Assembly (NCBI GenBank): GCA_017467515.1
Contig: JAFUSU010000016.1
Location: forward strand, 1-64,000
DNA length: 64,000 bases
Direction: 5' to 3'
DNA from: Alphaproteobacteria bacterium
Lineage (GTDB): Bacteria > Pseudomonadota > Alphaproteobacteria > RF32 > CAG-239
This document shows positions 1-7,805 of this stretch, piece by piece. A program made the translations under genes and the position numbers. The notes beneath the pieces were generated by a model. The model was not told the DNA's origin. It saw only the letters and a list, made by a program, of their open reading frames with translations, and did not search any database. The first letter of the stretch is position 1; each line of letters begins with the position of its first letter.

Positions 1-75
1 GCGCGCTCCGGGCGATTCGAACGCCCGACCCACAGCTTAGAAGGCTGTTGCTCTATCCAACTGAGCTAGGAGCGC
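1..75 (-). tRNA. tRNA-Arg (anticodon TCT)
   Basis: The minus strand folds as a complete cloverleaf. Acceptor GCGCTCC pairs with GGAGCGC, the D-arm contains AGCTCAGTTGGATAGAGC, the anticodon loop CTTCTAA gives TCT (reads AGA/AGG), and the T-loop is GTTCGAATC. The body covers 2-75; position 1 supplies the first base after the discriminator, so it cannot be seen whether CCA is encoded because the window ends there. Confidence 0.95.
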
Positions 76-148
76 AAATAAGATAAATAACAGAACGAAC
101 CATATACTTTTTTTAAGAGATGTCAAGCAGAAAGTGCGTTGTTTTATG

Positions 149-784
149 CTATTGAAGCAAACTTTTCAGTTTTTGAATGATTTCGTCAAACATTTGCTCT
201 GTTAAAACGCCTGTATTAACATTATAGCGAGAGGTATGATAGGTGTTGAGCATCATCAAATGATGGTCCGGTAAATAATGAAGTGCTCCATGTGCAAATT
301 TAAACTGAGATTTTTTATAACCTAAGACACCTAGTACCGCATTATGCGCAACGGAACCCAGAGTCATAATTATTTTCAGGTTTGGCATAGCCTTTATTTC
401 CTCAATTAAATAGGAACCGCAATTTTTGACTTCTTCTCCTGTTACTTTATTTTGAGGAGGAACACAGCGCACGGAATTGGTCACCCTTATATTTAAGAGT
501 GTCAAACCGTCATCTTTTCGTCTGAGGTAGGGGCCTGAGGCTAAACCGTGTTTTTTTAGAGCCAAATAGAGCATATCTCCGGCAAAATCATTGGTAAACG
601 GACGTCCTGTTTGGTTGGCACCGTGTAATCCCGGTGCTAACCCGACAATTAAAATTTGCGCAGATAAATCACCGAAAGATTCAACCGCTCCATTGTAATA
701 AGTCGGGTATTTTTGCTCGTTTTCGTGACGAAAGGCAACAAGTCTCAAACATTTTTGGCATTTTTCAGCCGGACATTTAAACAT
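149..784 (-). CDS. Uracil-DNA glycosylase, family 5 (UDGb-like)
   Basis: Predicted 211-aa base-excision repair enzyme that removes uracil, and in this family other deaminated bases, from DNA. The active-site stretch GLAPGLHGANQTGRPFTND matches the family 4/5 motif, with the HGxNxTGR form typical of family 5. Cysteines at the N-terminus (CPAEKCQKC) and in the middle (RCVPP...KNC) fit the Fe-S cluster of these enzymes. I chose the ATG at 784 rather than the upstream one at 835 because GGAG lies 9 bases before it and the homologous part begins there. It stands alone between a tRNA and a divergent outer-membrane gene. Confidence 0.85.
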   Translation of the reverse strand: MFKCPAEKCQKCLRLVAFRHENEQKYPTYYNGAVESFGDLSAQILIVGLAPGLHGANQTGRPFTNDFAGDMLYLALKKHGLASGPYLRRKDDGLTLLNIRVTNSVRCVPPQNKVTGEEVKNCGSYLIEEIKAMPNLKIIMTLGSVAHNAVLGVLGYKKSQFKFAHGALHYLPDHHLMMLNTYHTSRYNVNTGVLTEQMFDEIIQKLKSLLQ

Positions 785-912
785 AATATGATCTCCTATA
801 CTTAAGTTGAGGATAGCATATATTTTTTTGAACACACTCTTTAAATTAATTTATCCAAAGTTATATAACAAGCAGACTATCTTATAAAAATGTTAATGGA
901 GTTAAAAAGACA

Positions 913-1476
913 ATGAAAAAAGAAATATTAATGGCCGGTGCCGCTATGTTTTTGGCTGGAGCGGCTCAAGCGACAGAAATTAATCCGTATGTCGGTTTAG
1001 ATTATATTTTTTCAAGCGCAGACTATAAAAGCGATAACAATACTTGGGATAAAGCATTAAAAGATAATTATAATTCAGGAGCAATTAATTTAGGTATGCG
1101 TCCGAATCAATACTTCAGCTTAGAAGGATTTTTCCAACAATCAACCAAAGAAAAAGGATCACGAATTTCAGAAGGTGGCGACAGAATAAAATCTGAATTT
1201 TATGCCTATGGTGCTGATGCATACGGTTATCTGCCGGTAGGGTGTGACGGTTGGAATTTATTGGGAACGGTAGGTTTGGCAAATTATAATTTCAAAGTTA
1301 AAACAGCCGCCGGATCCGAAGATAAAAACCATATGGGCTATCGTGCCGGTCTCGGTGTTCAATATGATATGAATGAACATTGGGCAATGCGCGTTGTCGG
1401 TCGTTATAGCTACATAGATTCAGCAATTCTCGATAATTTACAGGAAGTAACAGCCGGTATTCGCTATACTTTCTAA
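913..1476 (+). CDS. Outer-membrane beta-barrel protein (opacity/OmpA-barrel type)
   Basis: A 187-aa secreted protein. It starts with a typical signal peptide (basic MKKE, hydrophobic core, cleavage near AQA) and continues as alternating aromatic beta-strands (INPYVGLDYIF, FSLEGFFQQ, YGADAYGYLPV, MGYRAGLGVQYDM). It ends in a C-terminal aromatic strand AGIRYTF with final Phe, the usual signal for BAM-dependent insertion. The size and pattern fit small eight-stranded porin-like surface proteins. A strong terminator follows, so it is probably a single-gene unit. Specific function unknown. Confidence 0.75.
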   Translation: MKKEILMAGAAMFLAGAAQATEINPYVGLDYIFSSADYKSDNNTWDKALKDNYNSGAINLGMRPNQYFSLEGFFQQSTKEKGSRISEGGDRIKSEFYAYGADAYGYLPVGCDGWNLLGTVGLANYNFKVKTAAGSEDKNHMGYRAGLGVQYDMNEHWAMRVVGRYSYIDSAILDNLQEVTAGIRYTF

Positions 1477-1493
1477 AAACATATTCCTGAATT

Positions 1494-1530
1494 AAAACTG
1501 CATCTTATATCTGGAAGATGCAGTTTTTTG
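1494..1530 (+). terminator. Rho-independent terminator after the outer-membrane protein gene
   Basis: AAACTGCATCTT and AAGATGCAGTTT form a near-perfect stem with a short loop, followed by a run of T. It closes the 913-1476 transcription unit. Confidence 0.85.
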
Positions 1531-1611
1531 TGTATAGTCAGTTAAAAGAGATTTAATTTTTACGCGAATAGAGTAGATTGAAACTATCTTAAAACTGTAT
1601 ATGAGGGTATT

Positions 1612-1956
1612 ATGAGTAAAAAACAGACTTATTTGTTTATTTTAGCAATGGGACTTATTCTTATTTTTATAGGTCAATTTATGCATATTAGCTATTTGAA
1701 CAGGGTAACAAATAATACTTGGACTTGGATGCAGAGTCCGTACGTATTTGCTCCGGCTGCCATTTGTGCATTTATTTTTATGAATAATGGCAAATATTGG
1801 TTAATTAATACAGCCGCAGCGCTGGTTGCATCTTTGGTTATTCAATATTTAATTGTTCAAGGCGGAGGTTCTCTGTATATTATTCTGATCAGAGCATTTG
1901 CTTTTCTGGTCATTGTTTATCTGTTGAATTTAATTAAAGTTATCTTAGATAAATAA
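1612..1956 (+). CDS. Small four-helix inner-membrane protein, unknown function
   Basis: 114 aa, nearly all hydrophobic, with about four predicted membrane segments (roughly residues 6-26, 43-57, 63-82 and 86-108) and a short basic start MSKKQTY. GAGGG lies just upstream of the ATG. The length and helix count recall small multidrug-resistance-type or DMT-like proteins, but I see no conserved glutamate in helix 1 and would not assign it to them. It is flanked by terminators on both sides and so appears monocistronic. Confidence 0.6.
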   Translation: MSKKQTYLFILAMGLILIFIGQFMHISYLNRVTNNTWTWMQSPYVFAPAAICAFIFMNNGKYWLINTAAALVASLVIQYLIVQGGGSLYIILIRAFAFLVIVYLLNLIKVILDK

Positions 1957-1971
1957 ATCTATGGATTTTCA

Positions 1972-2006
1972 AAAACTGCCTTAAAATATTAAGGCAGTTT
2001 TTTTTG
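1972..2006 (+). terminator. Rho-independent terminator
   Basis: AAACTGCCTTAA / TTAAGGCAGTTT stem with loop AATA and a T8 tail. It ends the small membrane-protein unit and separates it from the convergent nfo gene. Confidence 0.85.
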
Positions 2007-2035
2007 AAATAAAATAAATCCAAGTCGGTTTTCTT

Positions 2036-2872
2036 TTATGAATTATAATTATTCCGTAAAAATTTAATTTCTCGGGCATAGCCCTCCGGTTCATTAGGTG
2101 TTTCCAATAAAAACGGTAAATGTTTGAGAGTAGGGTGGTTTATCAGGCGAATGACAGCATCAGTACCTATTGTCCCTTGTCCTATTTTTTCGTGTCTGTC
2201 TTTGTGAGAGGCAAAGGGTGTCATTGAATCATTTAAATGAATGGCTTTAAGACGATTCAGTCCGATTTGACGGTCAAACTTTTCCAAAACCCCGTCCAAG
2301 TCATTAACAATATCATAGCCGGCAGAATAAACGTGACAAGTATCTAAGCAGATGCCCAATTTATCAGAAAGTTCAACGTGATCAATAATTGCGCGAAGTT
2401 CTTCAAAAGTAGAGCCGATTTCACTGCCTTTACCGGACATTGTTTCTAATAAAACGGTTGTCGTTTGATTTCGATCCAATACTTTATTGAGTAAAGCGCT
2501 GATTAATGTAACGGCAACTTCAGAACCTTGCCCGACATGACTTCCCGGATGAAAATTGTATAGATTATGAGGAATATATTCCATTCTTTTTAAATCATCA
2601 GCAAAAGCCATTTCAGCAAATTCACGGGTTTGCGGATTATCAGAGCAGGGGTTAATGGTATAGGGGGCATGGGCCAAAAGGGTTGAAAAATGATGAAAAC
2701 AACTGAAGTCTAGGAAATTGTCTACATCTTGTTGCGAAATTTCTTTAGCGCTACCGCCACGAGGATTCCTTGTAAAAAACTGGAAAGTATCAGCACCGAG
2801 GGAGAGAGCCTCTTGCCCCATATGCAAAAAACCTTTAGCCGCAGAAAGATGACAACCGATATGTAACATCAT
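2036..2872 (-). CDS. nfo: Endonuclease IV (AP endonuclease)
   Basis: 278 aa, the usual length of class II AP endonuclease IV, which cuts the backbone 5' of abasic sites using three zinc ions. Signatures include GCHLSAAKG near the start, [34 protein letters not shown] and [12 protein letters not shown], carrying the metal-binding His, Glu and Asp residues. It lies only about 16 bases past the T-run of the terminator that closes the cysteine-rich/trxB operon, and I see no separate promoter in that gap. Expression may therefore depend on read-through from that operon. The start is MM; either ATG could be used. Confidence 0.93.
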   Translation of the reverse strand: MMLHIGCHLSAAKGFLHMGQEALSLGADTFQFFTRNPRGGSAKEISQQDVDNFLDFSCFHHFSTLLAHAPYTINPCSDNPQTREFAEMAFADDLKRMEYIPHNLYNFHPGSHVGQGSEVAVTLISALLNKVLDRNQTTTVLLETMSGKGSEIGSTFEELRAIIDHVELSDKLGICLDTCHVYSAGYDIVNDLDGVLEKFDRQIGLNRLKAIHLNDSMTPFASHKDRHEKIGQGTIGTDAVIRLINHPTLKHLPFLLETPNEPEGYAREIKFLRNNYNS

Positions 2873-2888
2873 ACAGTTCCATAAAAAA

Positions 2889-2922
2889 GCAAGGGAATAT
2901 TCGATGAGAATTCCCTTGCTCG
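2889..2922 (-). terminator. Terminator ending the trxB / Cys-rich operon
   Basis: On the minus strand GCAAGGGAAT and ATTCCCTTGC form a 10-bp perfect stem followed by T6. It stands between the 73-aa Cys-rich gene and nfo. Confidence 0.85.
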
Positions 2923-2931
2923 AAAATTAAA

Positions 2932-3153
2932 TTAATCTTCAGACTTACAGCTTTTAACAGCATCAAAAATCTTTTTATAAGCCTCCGCAACAGCATCAGC
3001 CGTATAGGTGCGTCCTTCAATTAAAGTACGGCACAATTCAAAAGCAATTTCTTTATCGGTATTGCAGCAACAACAGCAATCGCAATCGCAATCGCATCCG
3101 CAATTGCAATCTTCACCACAGCCACAACCGCAAGAACAAGATTCTTTAGTCAT
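2932..3153 (-). CDS. Cysteine-cluster small protein (metallothionein-like N-terminus)
   Basis: 73 aa. Residues 6-30 hold 14 cysteines as CxC repeats with Gly, Asp, Asn and Ser spacers, ending in five consecutive Cys; two more Cys lie at 41 and 69. The C-terminal half (about residues 34-69) looks like an ordinary amphipathic helical domain (EIAFELCRTLIEGR, AEAYKKIFDAVKSC). AAGGAG precedes the ATG, and the gene follows trxB by 44 bases with no terminator between. The cysteine pattern suggests metal binding or thiol storage, and the trxB linkage suggests its thiols are kept reduced; both are inference. I recognise no named family. Confidence 0.75.
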   Translation of the reverse strand: MTKESCSCGCGCGEDCNCGCDCDCDCCCCCNTDKEIAFELCRTLIEGRTYTADAVAEAYKKIFDAVKSCKSED

Positions 3154-3197
3154 TATATTTTCTCCTTAAAATAATCAACATACTCTACTTAGCTTTT

Positions 3198-4142
3198 TTA
3201 TTTTAAATTGGCAAGATATTTTTCAGCTTCTAAACAAGCCATACATCCGCTTCCTGCTGCCAAAACAGCTTGTTTAAAATTGCCTGAGATCACATCACCG
3301 GCGGCAAAGATACCGGCAATATTTGTTAAACAAGAGCCTGCCGCTTGCGTTTTGATATAACCCTGATTATCAAGTAATATTTGCGATTTGAAAAGTGATG
3401 TATTAGGTGTATGTCCGATGGCAACAAAAACACCGTCAACCGAGAGGGTACTGAGTACATCATTTTTAACATTTTTAACCTTCAAAGCAGCAACGCTTTT
3501 GGGATTATCATGTCCGAAGATTTCTTCAATAACAGTATTCCAAAGAATATGGATTTTAGGGTGTTTTAAAATACGGTCTTGCAAAATTTTATCGGCACGC
3601 AAACTATCTCGTCGGTGAATTAAGATAACTTGAGAAGCTAAATTTGCTAAAAACAAGGCTTCTTCTGCGGCAGAATTACCACCTCCGACAACAGCAACAC
3701 ACTTGCCTCGATAAAAAAAACCGTCACAGGTTGCGCAAGAAGAAACTCCCCAGCCTTTAAATTTATCCTCACCTGCAACATTTAACCATTTTGTTGAAGC
3801 TCCCGTTGCAATGATAACAGCATCACTGATATATTGATGATATTTTTCCGAACTGCATAAGAAAGGTTTTTGCTCGAAGTCAACCTCAGCAATCGTATCG
3901 TTGATGATTTGACACCCGACGGCAAGAGCTTGTTGACGCATACTGTCCATCAAACTCTGTCCGGAAACTGAGGTTGCAAATCCTGGATAGTTTTCAATAT
4001 TTCCGGTTGTCGTCAATTGTCCGCCGGGTTGATTTCCGCTGATCAGAATAGGTTTCAGACCGGCGCGGGCGGCATATATGCCGGCGGTATAACCGGCCGG
4101 ACCTGATCCGATAATCAGAATTTTTGTTTTATATTCAGCCAT
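3198..4142 (-). CDS. trxB: Thioredoxin-disulfide reductase
   Basis: 314 aa, the usual length of the low-molecular-weight flavoenzyme that passes electrons from NADPH to thioredoxin in the cytoplasm. An FAD-binding GSGPAG lies at residues 12-17, a redox CATC at 136-139, an NADPH-binding GGGNSAAEEA after that, and a C-terminal GIFAAGDV motif. The start codon overlaps the stop of the upstream Cys-rich gene as TAATG, which indicates translational coupling, and a second Cys-rich gene follows. TrxB is thus embedded in a three-gene thiol-rich operon. Confidence 0.95.
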   Translation of the reverse strand: MAEYKTKILIIGSGPAGYTAGIYAARAGLKPILISGNQPGGQLTTTGNIENYPGFATSVSGQSLMDSMRQQALAVGCQIINDTIAEVDFEQKPFLCSSEKYHQYISDAVIIATGASTKWLNVAGEDKFKGWGVSSCATCDGFFYRGKCVAVVGGGNSAAEEALFLANLASQVILIHRRDSLRADKILQDRILKHPKIHILWNTVIEEIFGHDNPKSVAALKVKNVKNDVLSTLSVDGVFVAIGHTPNTSLFKSQILLDNQGYIKTQAAGSCLTNIAGIFAAGDVISGNFKQAVLAAGSGCMACLEAEKYLANLK

Positions 4143-4393
4143 TAATAATCCGTTTCTTTGTATTCGATTTTACAATCGCAATCATGAGGCGTACAATAAC
4201 AGATAGAATCTTTTTCAATGAATCGTTCTTCTGTTTTAATTTTGAAAGATTCTTGAGTGGTTTCTTGTTGATCGCAATTTTCCAAAGAAGTTAAATTTTC
4301 AGGATAAGTACAGCCGCAATTATCATCATCGGCACAAAAACAACGAGGATTATTCTCGGCAAAGTCAGTTCTGTCAATACTCTTATTTTTCAT
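4142..4393 (-). CDS. Small protein with paired CxC motifs, upstream of trxB
   Basis: 83 aa with two similar cysteine knuckles, CFCADDDNCGC (near residue 18) and CYCTPHDCDC (near the C-terminus), separated by a polar linker. I chose the ATG at 4393 over 4411 because AAGGAG lies 8 bases before it. Its stop shares a base with the trxB start. The paired CxC motifs suggest a metal site or a TrxB/thioredoxin substrate; this is inference, and I recognise no family. Confidence 0.7.
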   Translation of the reverse strand: MKNKSIDRTDFAENNPRCFCADDDNCGCTYPENLTSLENCDQQETTQESFKIKTEERFIEKDSICYCTPHDCDCKIEYKETDY

Positions 4394-4449
4394 TTGCTTA
4401 CTCCTTTTCATTTAAACAGAGATAAAAAAGATATAAGCGCTTAAATGCA

Positions 4450-4478
4450 TAAAAAAAGGTTCCGTTTCAGGAACCTTA
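4450..4478 (-). terminator. Terminator after greA
   Basis: The minus strand reads AAGGTTCC, loop TGAAAC, GGAACCTT, then a T-run. It separates greA from the Cys-rich/trxB operon, whose own start must lie between here and 4393. Confidence 0.85.
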
Positions 4479-4482
4479 AATT

Positions 4483-4956
4483 TTATTTGTAGATAACGTC
4501 AACAATGTCGAATGTTTTGCGTCCGCCGGGGGCAACATATTCGACTTCATCACCAAGTTCTTTACCGATCAAAGCTTTTGCTAAAGGAGAAGATAGTGAG
4601 ATTTTGTTATGGTTAATATCAGCTTCATAATCTCCGACAATTTGATAGGTATTTTCTTCATCAGTCGCTTGGTCGGCAACAATAACCGTTGCACCAAAAC
4701 GAATGATATTTCCTTTAATCTGAGAAGGATCAATCACTTGAGCACGACTGACCACAACTTCCAATTCCTGAATACGACCTTCAATAAAACTTTGTTTTTC
4801 TTTTGCTGCAGAATATTCGGCATTTTCGGACAAATCGCCATGAGAACGAGCTTCTGCAATGGCTGCAATAATATTTGGACGATCTACCCCTTTCAGATGC
4901 TTTAATTCAGCTTCTAATTGAGCAAAACCATCTTTGGTGACAGGATACTTATCCAT
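4483..4956 (-). CDS. greA: Transcription elongation factor GreA
   Basis: 157 aa, the standard length. GreA enters the RNA polymerase secondary channel and stimulates cleavage of backtracked RNA. The N-terminal coiled coil carries the acidic tip ARSHGDLSENAEYSAAKE, and the C-terminal FKBP-like domain follows (VGDYEADINHNKISLSSPLA, GDEVEYVAPGG). I chose the ATG at 4956 (MDKYPVTKDG) because GGAG lies upstream and family members begin there; the in-frame extension to 5016 lies in the leader. It is monocistronic, with promoter 5053-5080 and terminator 4450-4478. Confidence 0.95.
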   Translation of the reverse strand: MDKYPVTKDGFAQLEAELKHLKGVDRPNIIAAIAEARSHGDLSENAEYSAAKEKQSFIEGRIQELEVVVSRAQVIDPSQIKGNIIRFGATVIVADQATDEENTYQIVGDYEADINHNKISLSSPLAKALIGKELGDEVEYVAPGGRKTFDIVDVIYK

Positions 4957-5052
4957 CTCAACAACTCCAATATCAAAAAAATCAGTTAGAAAAATTAGAC
5001 TGCGAAAAAAGAGCAAACCTTTTTCACAGCCTCTATAATTACGATAGCAGGC

Positions 5053-5080
5053 AATATATCACATTTTTTTTAACCTGCAA
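5053..5080 (-). promoter_or_regulatory. Predicted sigma-70 promoter of greA
   Basis: On the minus strand TTGCAG is followed after 16 bases by TATATT. It points at greA with a leader of about 90 bases. Confidence 0.55.
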
Positions 5081-5141
5081 GCATTTTTCACATCCATTGT
5101 TCACATAATTTGTAAATAAACGGAAAACAAATTAAAATTGC

Positions 5142-5169
5142 TTTACATTCATTTTTGAGGTGCTAATCT
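5142..5169 (+). promoter_or_regulatory. Predicted promoter of the DUF3015 gene
   Basis: TTTACA and TAATCT are separated by 16 bases and lie about 38 bases before the GTG start at 5207. A moderate match only. Confidence 0.4.
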
Positions 5170-5206
5170 GATAATCGTTAACTCTATAACTATAAGGAGA
5201 TAAAAC

Positions 5207-5659
5207 GTGAAAAAAACATTATTAACAGTTGCTGCCGTTATGTCTGCAGCTATGTTTTCTGCAAACGCTCATGCCGTTGATAGTACAGGTTGCGGTTTGG
5301 GCTCTTTAGCTTGGCGCGGACAAAAAGGTCCGATTCCTCAGATTCTTGCTGTTACCACAAACGGAACTTTCGGTAACCAAACATTCGGTATTTCTTCAGG
5401 TACATCTGGATGTGATCCTCAAGGTCGTATCTCAGGCGGTACCGGCAGTATGGCTTTGGTTTTCTTAGAGAACAATATGGAACAATTTGCTATGGATGCC
5501 TCAGCTGGTCATGGTGAAACCATTGATACTTTAGCCGGTATTTTGAATGTTGACAGCAAAAGATTAGGTGAAGTTTCTAAACAAAATTTTGCAACTTTAT
5601 TCCCATCTGAAAATGTTGATGCTGTTGATGTAACTGTTAATTTATTAGCATTAATCTAA
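5207..5659 (+). CDS. DUF3015 family periplasmic protein
   Basis: 150 aa, starting at GTG with AAGGAGA six bases upstream. It has a clear signal peptide (MKKTLLTVAAVMSAAMFSAN, cleavage near AHA) and the family features GCGLGS and ILAVTTNGTFGNQTFGISSG, plus an SGC segment. Function is not established. In other proteobacteria this family is often next to a DUF4105 gene, as here, so the two probably work together in the cell envelope. A leaky-looking hairpin separates them. Confidence 0.85.
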   Translation: MKKTLLTVAAVMSAAMFSANAHAVDSTGCGLGSLAWRGQKGPIPQILAVTTNGTFGNQTFGISSGTSGCDPQGRISGGTGSMALVFLENNMEQFAMDASAGHGETIDTLAGILNVDSKRLGEVSKQNFATLFPSENVDAVDVTVNLLALI

Positions 5660-5671
5660 CAGTTCTTATTT

Positions 5672-5717
5672 CCTGTCCGTTCATATCCATTCAGACAAGA
5701 GCGGACAGGATTTTTTT
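5672..5717 (+). terminator. Long-loop hairpin with T-run between DUF3015 and DUF4105 genes
   Basis: CCTGTCCG pairs with CGGACAGG across a loop of about 28 bases, followed by a T7 run that ends 12 bases before the next start codon. The large loop suggests partial termination, giving lower expression of the downstream gene. Confidence 0.55.
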
Positions 5718-5728
5718 ATGCTTTTACC

Positions 5729-7534
5729 ATGCCGATAATCATTTTCTTAATATCTTTTCTTCTTTCTTTTTCAGTGGCGGCAAAGAATCTGTCAGTTGAT
5801 CCGCAATGGTTGGCTTTGTTGCATTACCAACAACAATTTATCGGAGCTGATGAAAGCACCATTGATTCGGATAATTTCTTTTTAAGTCCTGACGGTAAAT
5901 ATGATGCCGAGGCAGAATTACAGGCAACCGTTAATCTTTTTGAAAAGACGAATGATACAGAAAAAAAGTGTTTGTTTCCGGCACGTTATAAATGGTTAAA
6001 AAAACAAGGACTGTTACATAAACCTTTTCCAAAGTGTCCGGAATGGGAAAGTTTTTATGATGACATTCGCCCCGCCGGAGCAACACTGTTGTTTACCAAT
6101 GCCTATATGAATAATCCGGCGTCTTTATTCGGCCATACCTTACTAAGAATAGATACAGCACGTAAGGGCACTCAACTTCTGGCACATGGGGCAAATTACG
6201 GCGCTTTAACAGGTGAAGAAAACGGTATTTTATTTGCCATTTACGGTTTAACCGGCGGGTATTACGGTGGCTTTACGGTTAAACGGTATTACGATGTCAT
6301 TAATCTTTATAATAACATAGAAAATAGAGATATTTGGGAATTAAATCTTAATCTGACGCCTGAAGAATTAGATATGTTAATGGCGCATTTATGGGAGGTC
6401 GGACAGACACAGAGCCGGTATTATTTCTTTACGGAAAATTGTTCTTATATGCTCCTTGAATTGCTAGATGCCGTTAAACCTGATTTGAAATTGGCCCAAC
6501 AATTTCCCGTACATGCCATTCCGCTTGATACTTTGAAGGCTGTTTATCAAAGAGAAGGGCTGGTCAAACATATCAATTATAGGCCATCCCGTCAAAATAA
6601 AATCATCTATCGTTATCGCCAAATGAATAATCAACAAAAACAAGTTTATAAAAATATCATTAAAAATCAACCTATTGATTATCAAAATTTATCTGAAACA
6701 GAAAAAGCCGGCGTTTTGGAAACAGCTTATCAATATGTTCAATATCAATATGTTGCCGGAAATTTAGAGTTACCGGACTACCGTAAGCAAAGTTTTAAAT
6801 TACTTAAAGAACGAAGTATTTTAAGCGGAAAAGATAATTTGCAAGAATTAAAAGAGGGTAAAAATCCTCTGCAGGCACATGAATCCGCACAAATCGGTAT
6901 AGGATTCGGTCATCGTAACGGTACAGCGTTTCAGCAAGTTAATGCCCGTCCGGCATATACTTCATTGCTCGATAACAGTTATGGTTTACTTTCGGGTGCA
7001 GAAATTAATTTTTTGAATACGTCTTTCCGCCATTATGATAACGATAACAAATATGTGCTTGAAAACATCAATATTATCGGTATTCAGTCTTTATCGCCGG
7101 TTGATTTTATGTTTCAACCAATCTCTTATAATATTAATTTAGACCTCGGACGACAATTTAATCCGGAAACACAAAAGGAAGGGTATGGCATAACGGTTCA
7201 CGGCGGAGCAGGTGGAAGTATTGCGCTGACCGATAATATTAAGATGTTTTCCTTTGTAAACAATTATTTGTCTTACGGCGGTTTTTTGCCACATAATTCG
7301 TGGGCCGGATTAGCCCCGCAAATTGGTATTTATGCCGATTATGATAAATGGCGGTTGTTGGCGAGTGTGGAGAAAATTTTTGCCACTTCTCGCTTTGCCG
7401 ATAAAATAAAATACAAAGCCGGTTTTAGTTATGACTTGAGTAAAAACACGGCTATTCAACTGAATTATAAATTCAATGAAAATCATGGCCACGATGAAGA
7501 AGAAACAATGCTGAATTTTCAGTTATTTTATTAA
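5729..7534 (+). CDS. DUF4105 family envelope protein with C-terminal barrel-like region
   Basis: 601 aa with signal peptide (MPIIIFLISFLLSFSVAAKN). The N-terminal two thirds match the DUF4105 (Lnb N-terminal periplasmic) pattern: FTNAYMNNPASLFGHTLLRI, a Gly/Tyr-rich turn, and YFFTENCSYMLLELLD. Residues from about 390 look like outer-membrane beta-strands (AQIGIGFGHRNG, LLSGAEINFLN, YGITVHGGAGGS) and the chain ends LNFQLFY with terminal Tyr. This suggests a periplasmic domain tethered by a small barrel. The start lacks a clear ribosome-binding site; the nearest purine stretch is the AGGA in the preceding hairpin, consistent with coupling to the DUF3015 gene. Confidence 0.82.
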   Translation: MPIIIFLISFLLSFSVAAKNLSVDPQWLALLHYQQQFIGADESTIDSDNFFLSPDGKYDAEAELQATVNLFEKTNDTEKKCLFPARYKWLKKQGLLHKPFPKCPEWESFYDDIRPAGATLLFTNAYMNNPASLFGHTLLRIDTARKGTQLLAHGANYGALTGEENGILFAIYGLTGGYYGGFTVKRYYDVINLYNNIENRDIWELNLNLTPEELDMLMAHLWEVGQTQSRYYFFTENCSYMLLELLDAVKPDLKLAQQFPVHAIPLDTLKAVYQREGLVKHINYRPSRQNKIIYRYRQMNNQQKQVYKNIIKNQPIDYQNLSETEKAGVLETAYQYVQYQYVAGNLELPDYRKQSFKLLKERSILSGKDNLQELKEGKNPLQAHESAQIGIGFGHRNGTAFQQVNARPAYTSLLDNSYGLLSGAEINFLNTSFRHYDNDNKYVLENINIIGIQSLSPVDFMFQPISYNINLDLGRQFNPETQKEGYGITVHGGAGGSIALTDNIKMFSFVNNYLSYGGFLPHNSWAGLAPQIGIYADYDKWRLLASVEKIFATSRFADKIKYKAGFSYDLSKNTAIQLNYKFNENHGHDEEETMLNFQLFY

Positions 7535-7541
7535 AATCTTC

Positions 7542-7569
7542 TTGCAAAATTTTCTTAAATAGATATCCT
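7542..7569 (+). promoter_or_regulatory. Predicted promoter of the structured RNA
   Basis: TTGCAA, 16-base spacer, TATCCT. The predicted start seven bases later coincides with the first base of the RNA's closing helix at 7576. Confidence 0.55.
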
Positions 7570-7575
7570 GTTAAT

Positions 7576-7781
7576 GCGGGCGTCGAAAATCCGTTTATAT
7601 ACCAAATCACAGGTCGCTTTATGGCAAGGCGACTCATAAATTATTGCCGATATTCGTCACAAGGACGGATGTCGGCGATATAAGGCTTGAAAAAGCTCGA
7701 ATAAGCCGAGCCGTTTTTTCTGTGATTTAGGTACGGTTTTCGAACATCCGCCCGCCTTTGAATAAAGGTGGGTTTTCTTTT
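7576..7781 (+). ncRNA. Highly structured stand-alone RNA, family not identified
   Basis: No credible ORF, but extensive complementarity. GCGGGCG (7576) pairs with CGCCCGC (7749-7755), TCGAAAA with TTTTCGA, CCGT with ACGG, TACC with GGTA, and AATCACAG with CTGTGATT, making one interrupted helix of about 30 bp. Inside it are three hairpins: GTCGC/GCGAC, ATTGCCGA...TCGGCGAT extended by CGTC/GACG, and GCTCG/CGAGC. A terminator stem CCCGCCTTT/AAAGGTGGG plus T-run (7751-7781) overlaps the 3' side of the closing helix. The size (about 180 nt before the terminator) resembles 6S RNA, but the three-hairpin apex is not typical; it lacks SRP, RNase P and tmRNA signatures. Confidence 0.7.
7751..7781 (+). 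terminator. Terminator of the structured RNA
   Basis: CCCGCCTTT, loop GAAT, AAAGGTGGG (one G-T pair), then TTTTCTTTT. Its 5' arm shares bases with the closing helix of the RNA, so the two folds are mutually exclusive. Confidence 0.75.
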
Positions 7782-7805
7782 GATTTATGATAAAGGATAG
7801 GTTCG

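Noticed and set aside
1612-1956. Small multidrug-resistance (EmrE-type) transporter
   Set aside because: Four helices and similar length, but no conserved membrane glutamate or family motifs.
2835-3020. 61-codon minus-strand frame across the nfo/Cys-rich junction
   Set aside because: It runs through a terminator and overlaps two better-supported genes in another frame.
7576-7781. Riboswitch controlling the PEGA lipoprotein gene
   Set aside because: It has its own promoter and a strong terminator before the gene, and I see no known aptamer signature, so a stand-alone RNA fits better; a terminating leader is not fully excluded.
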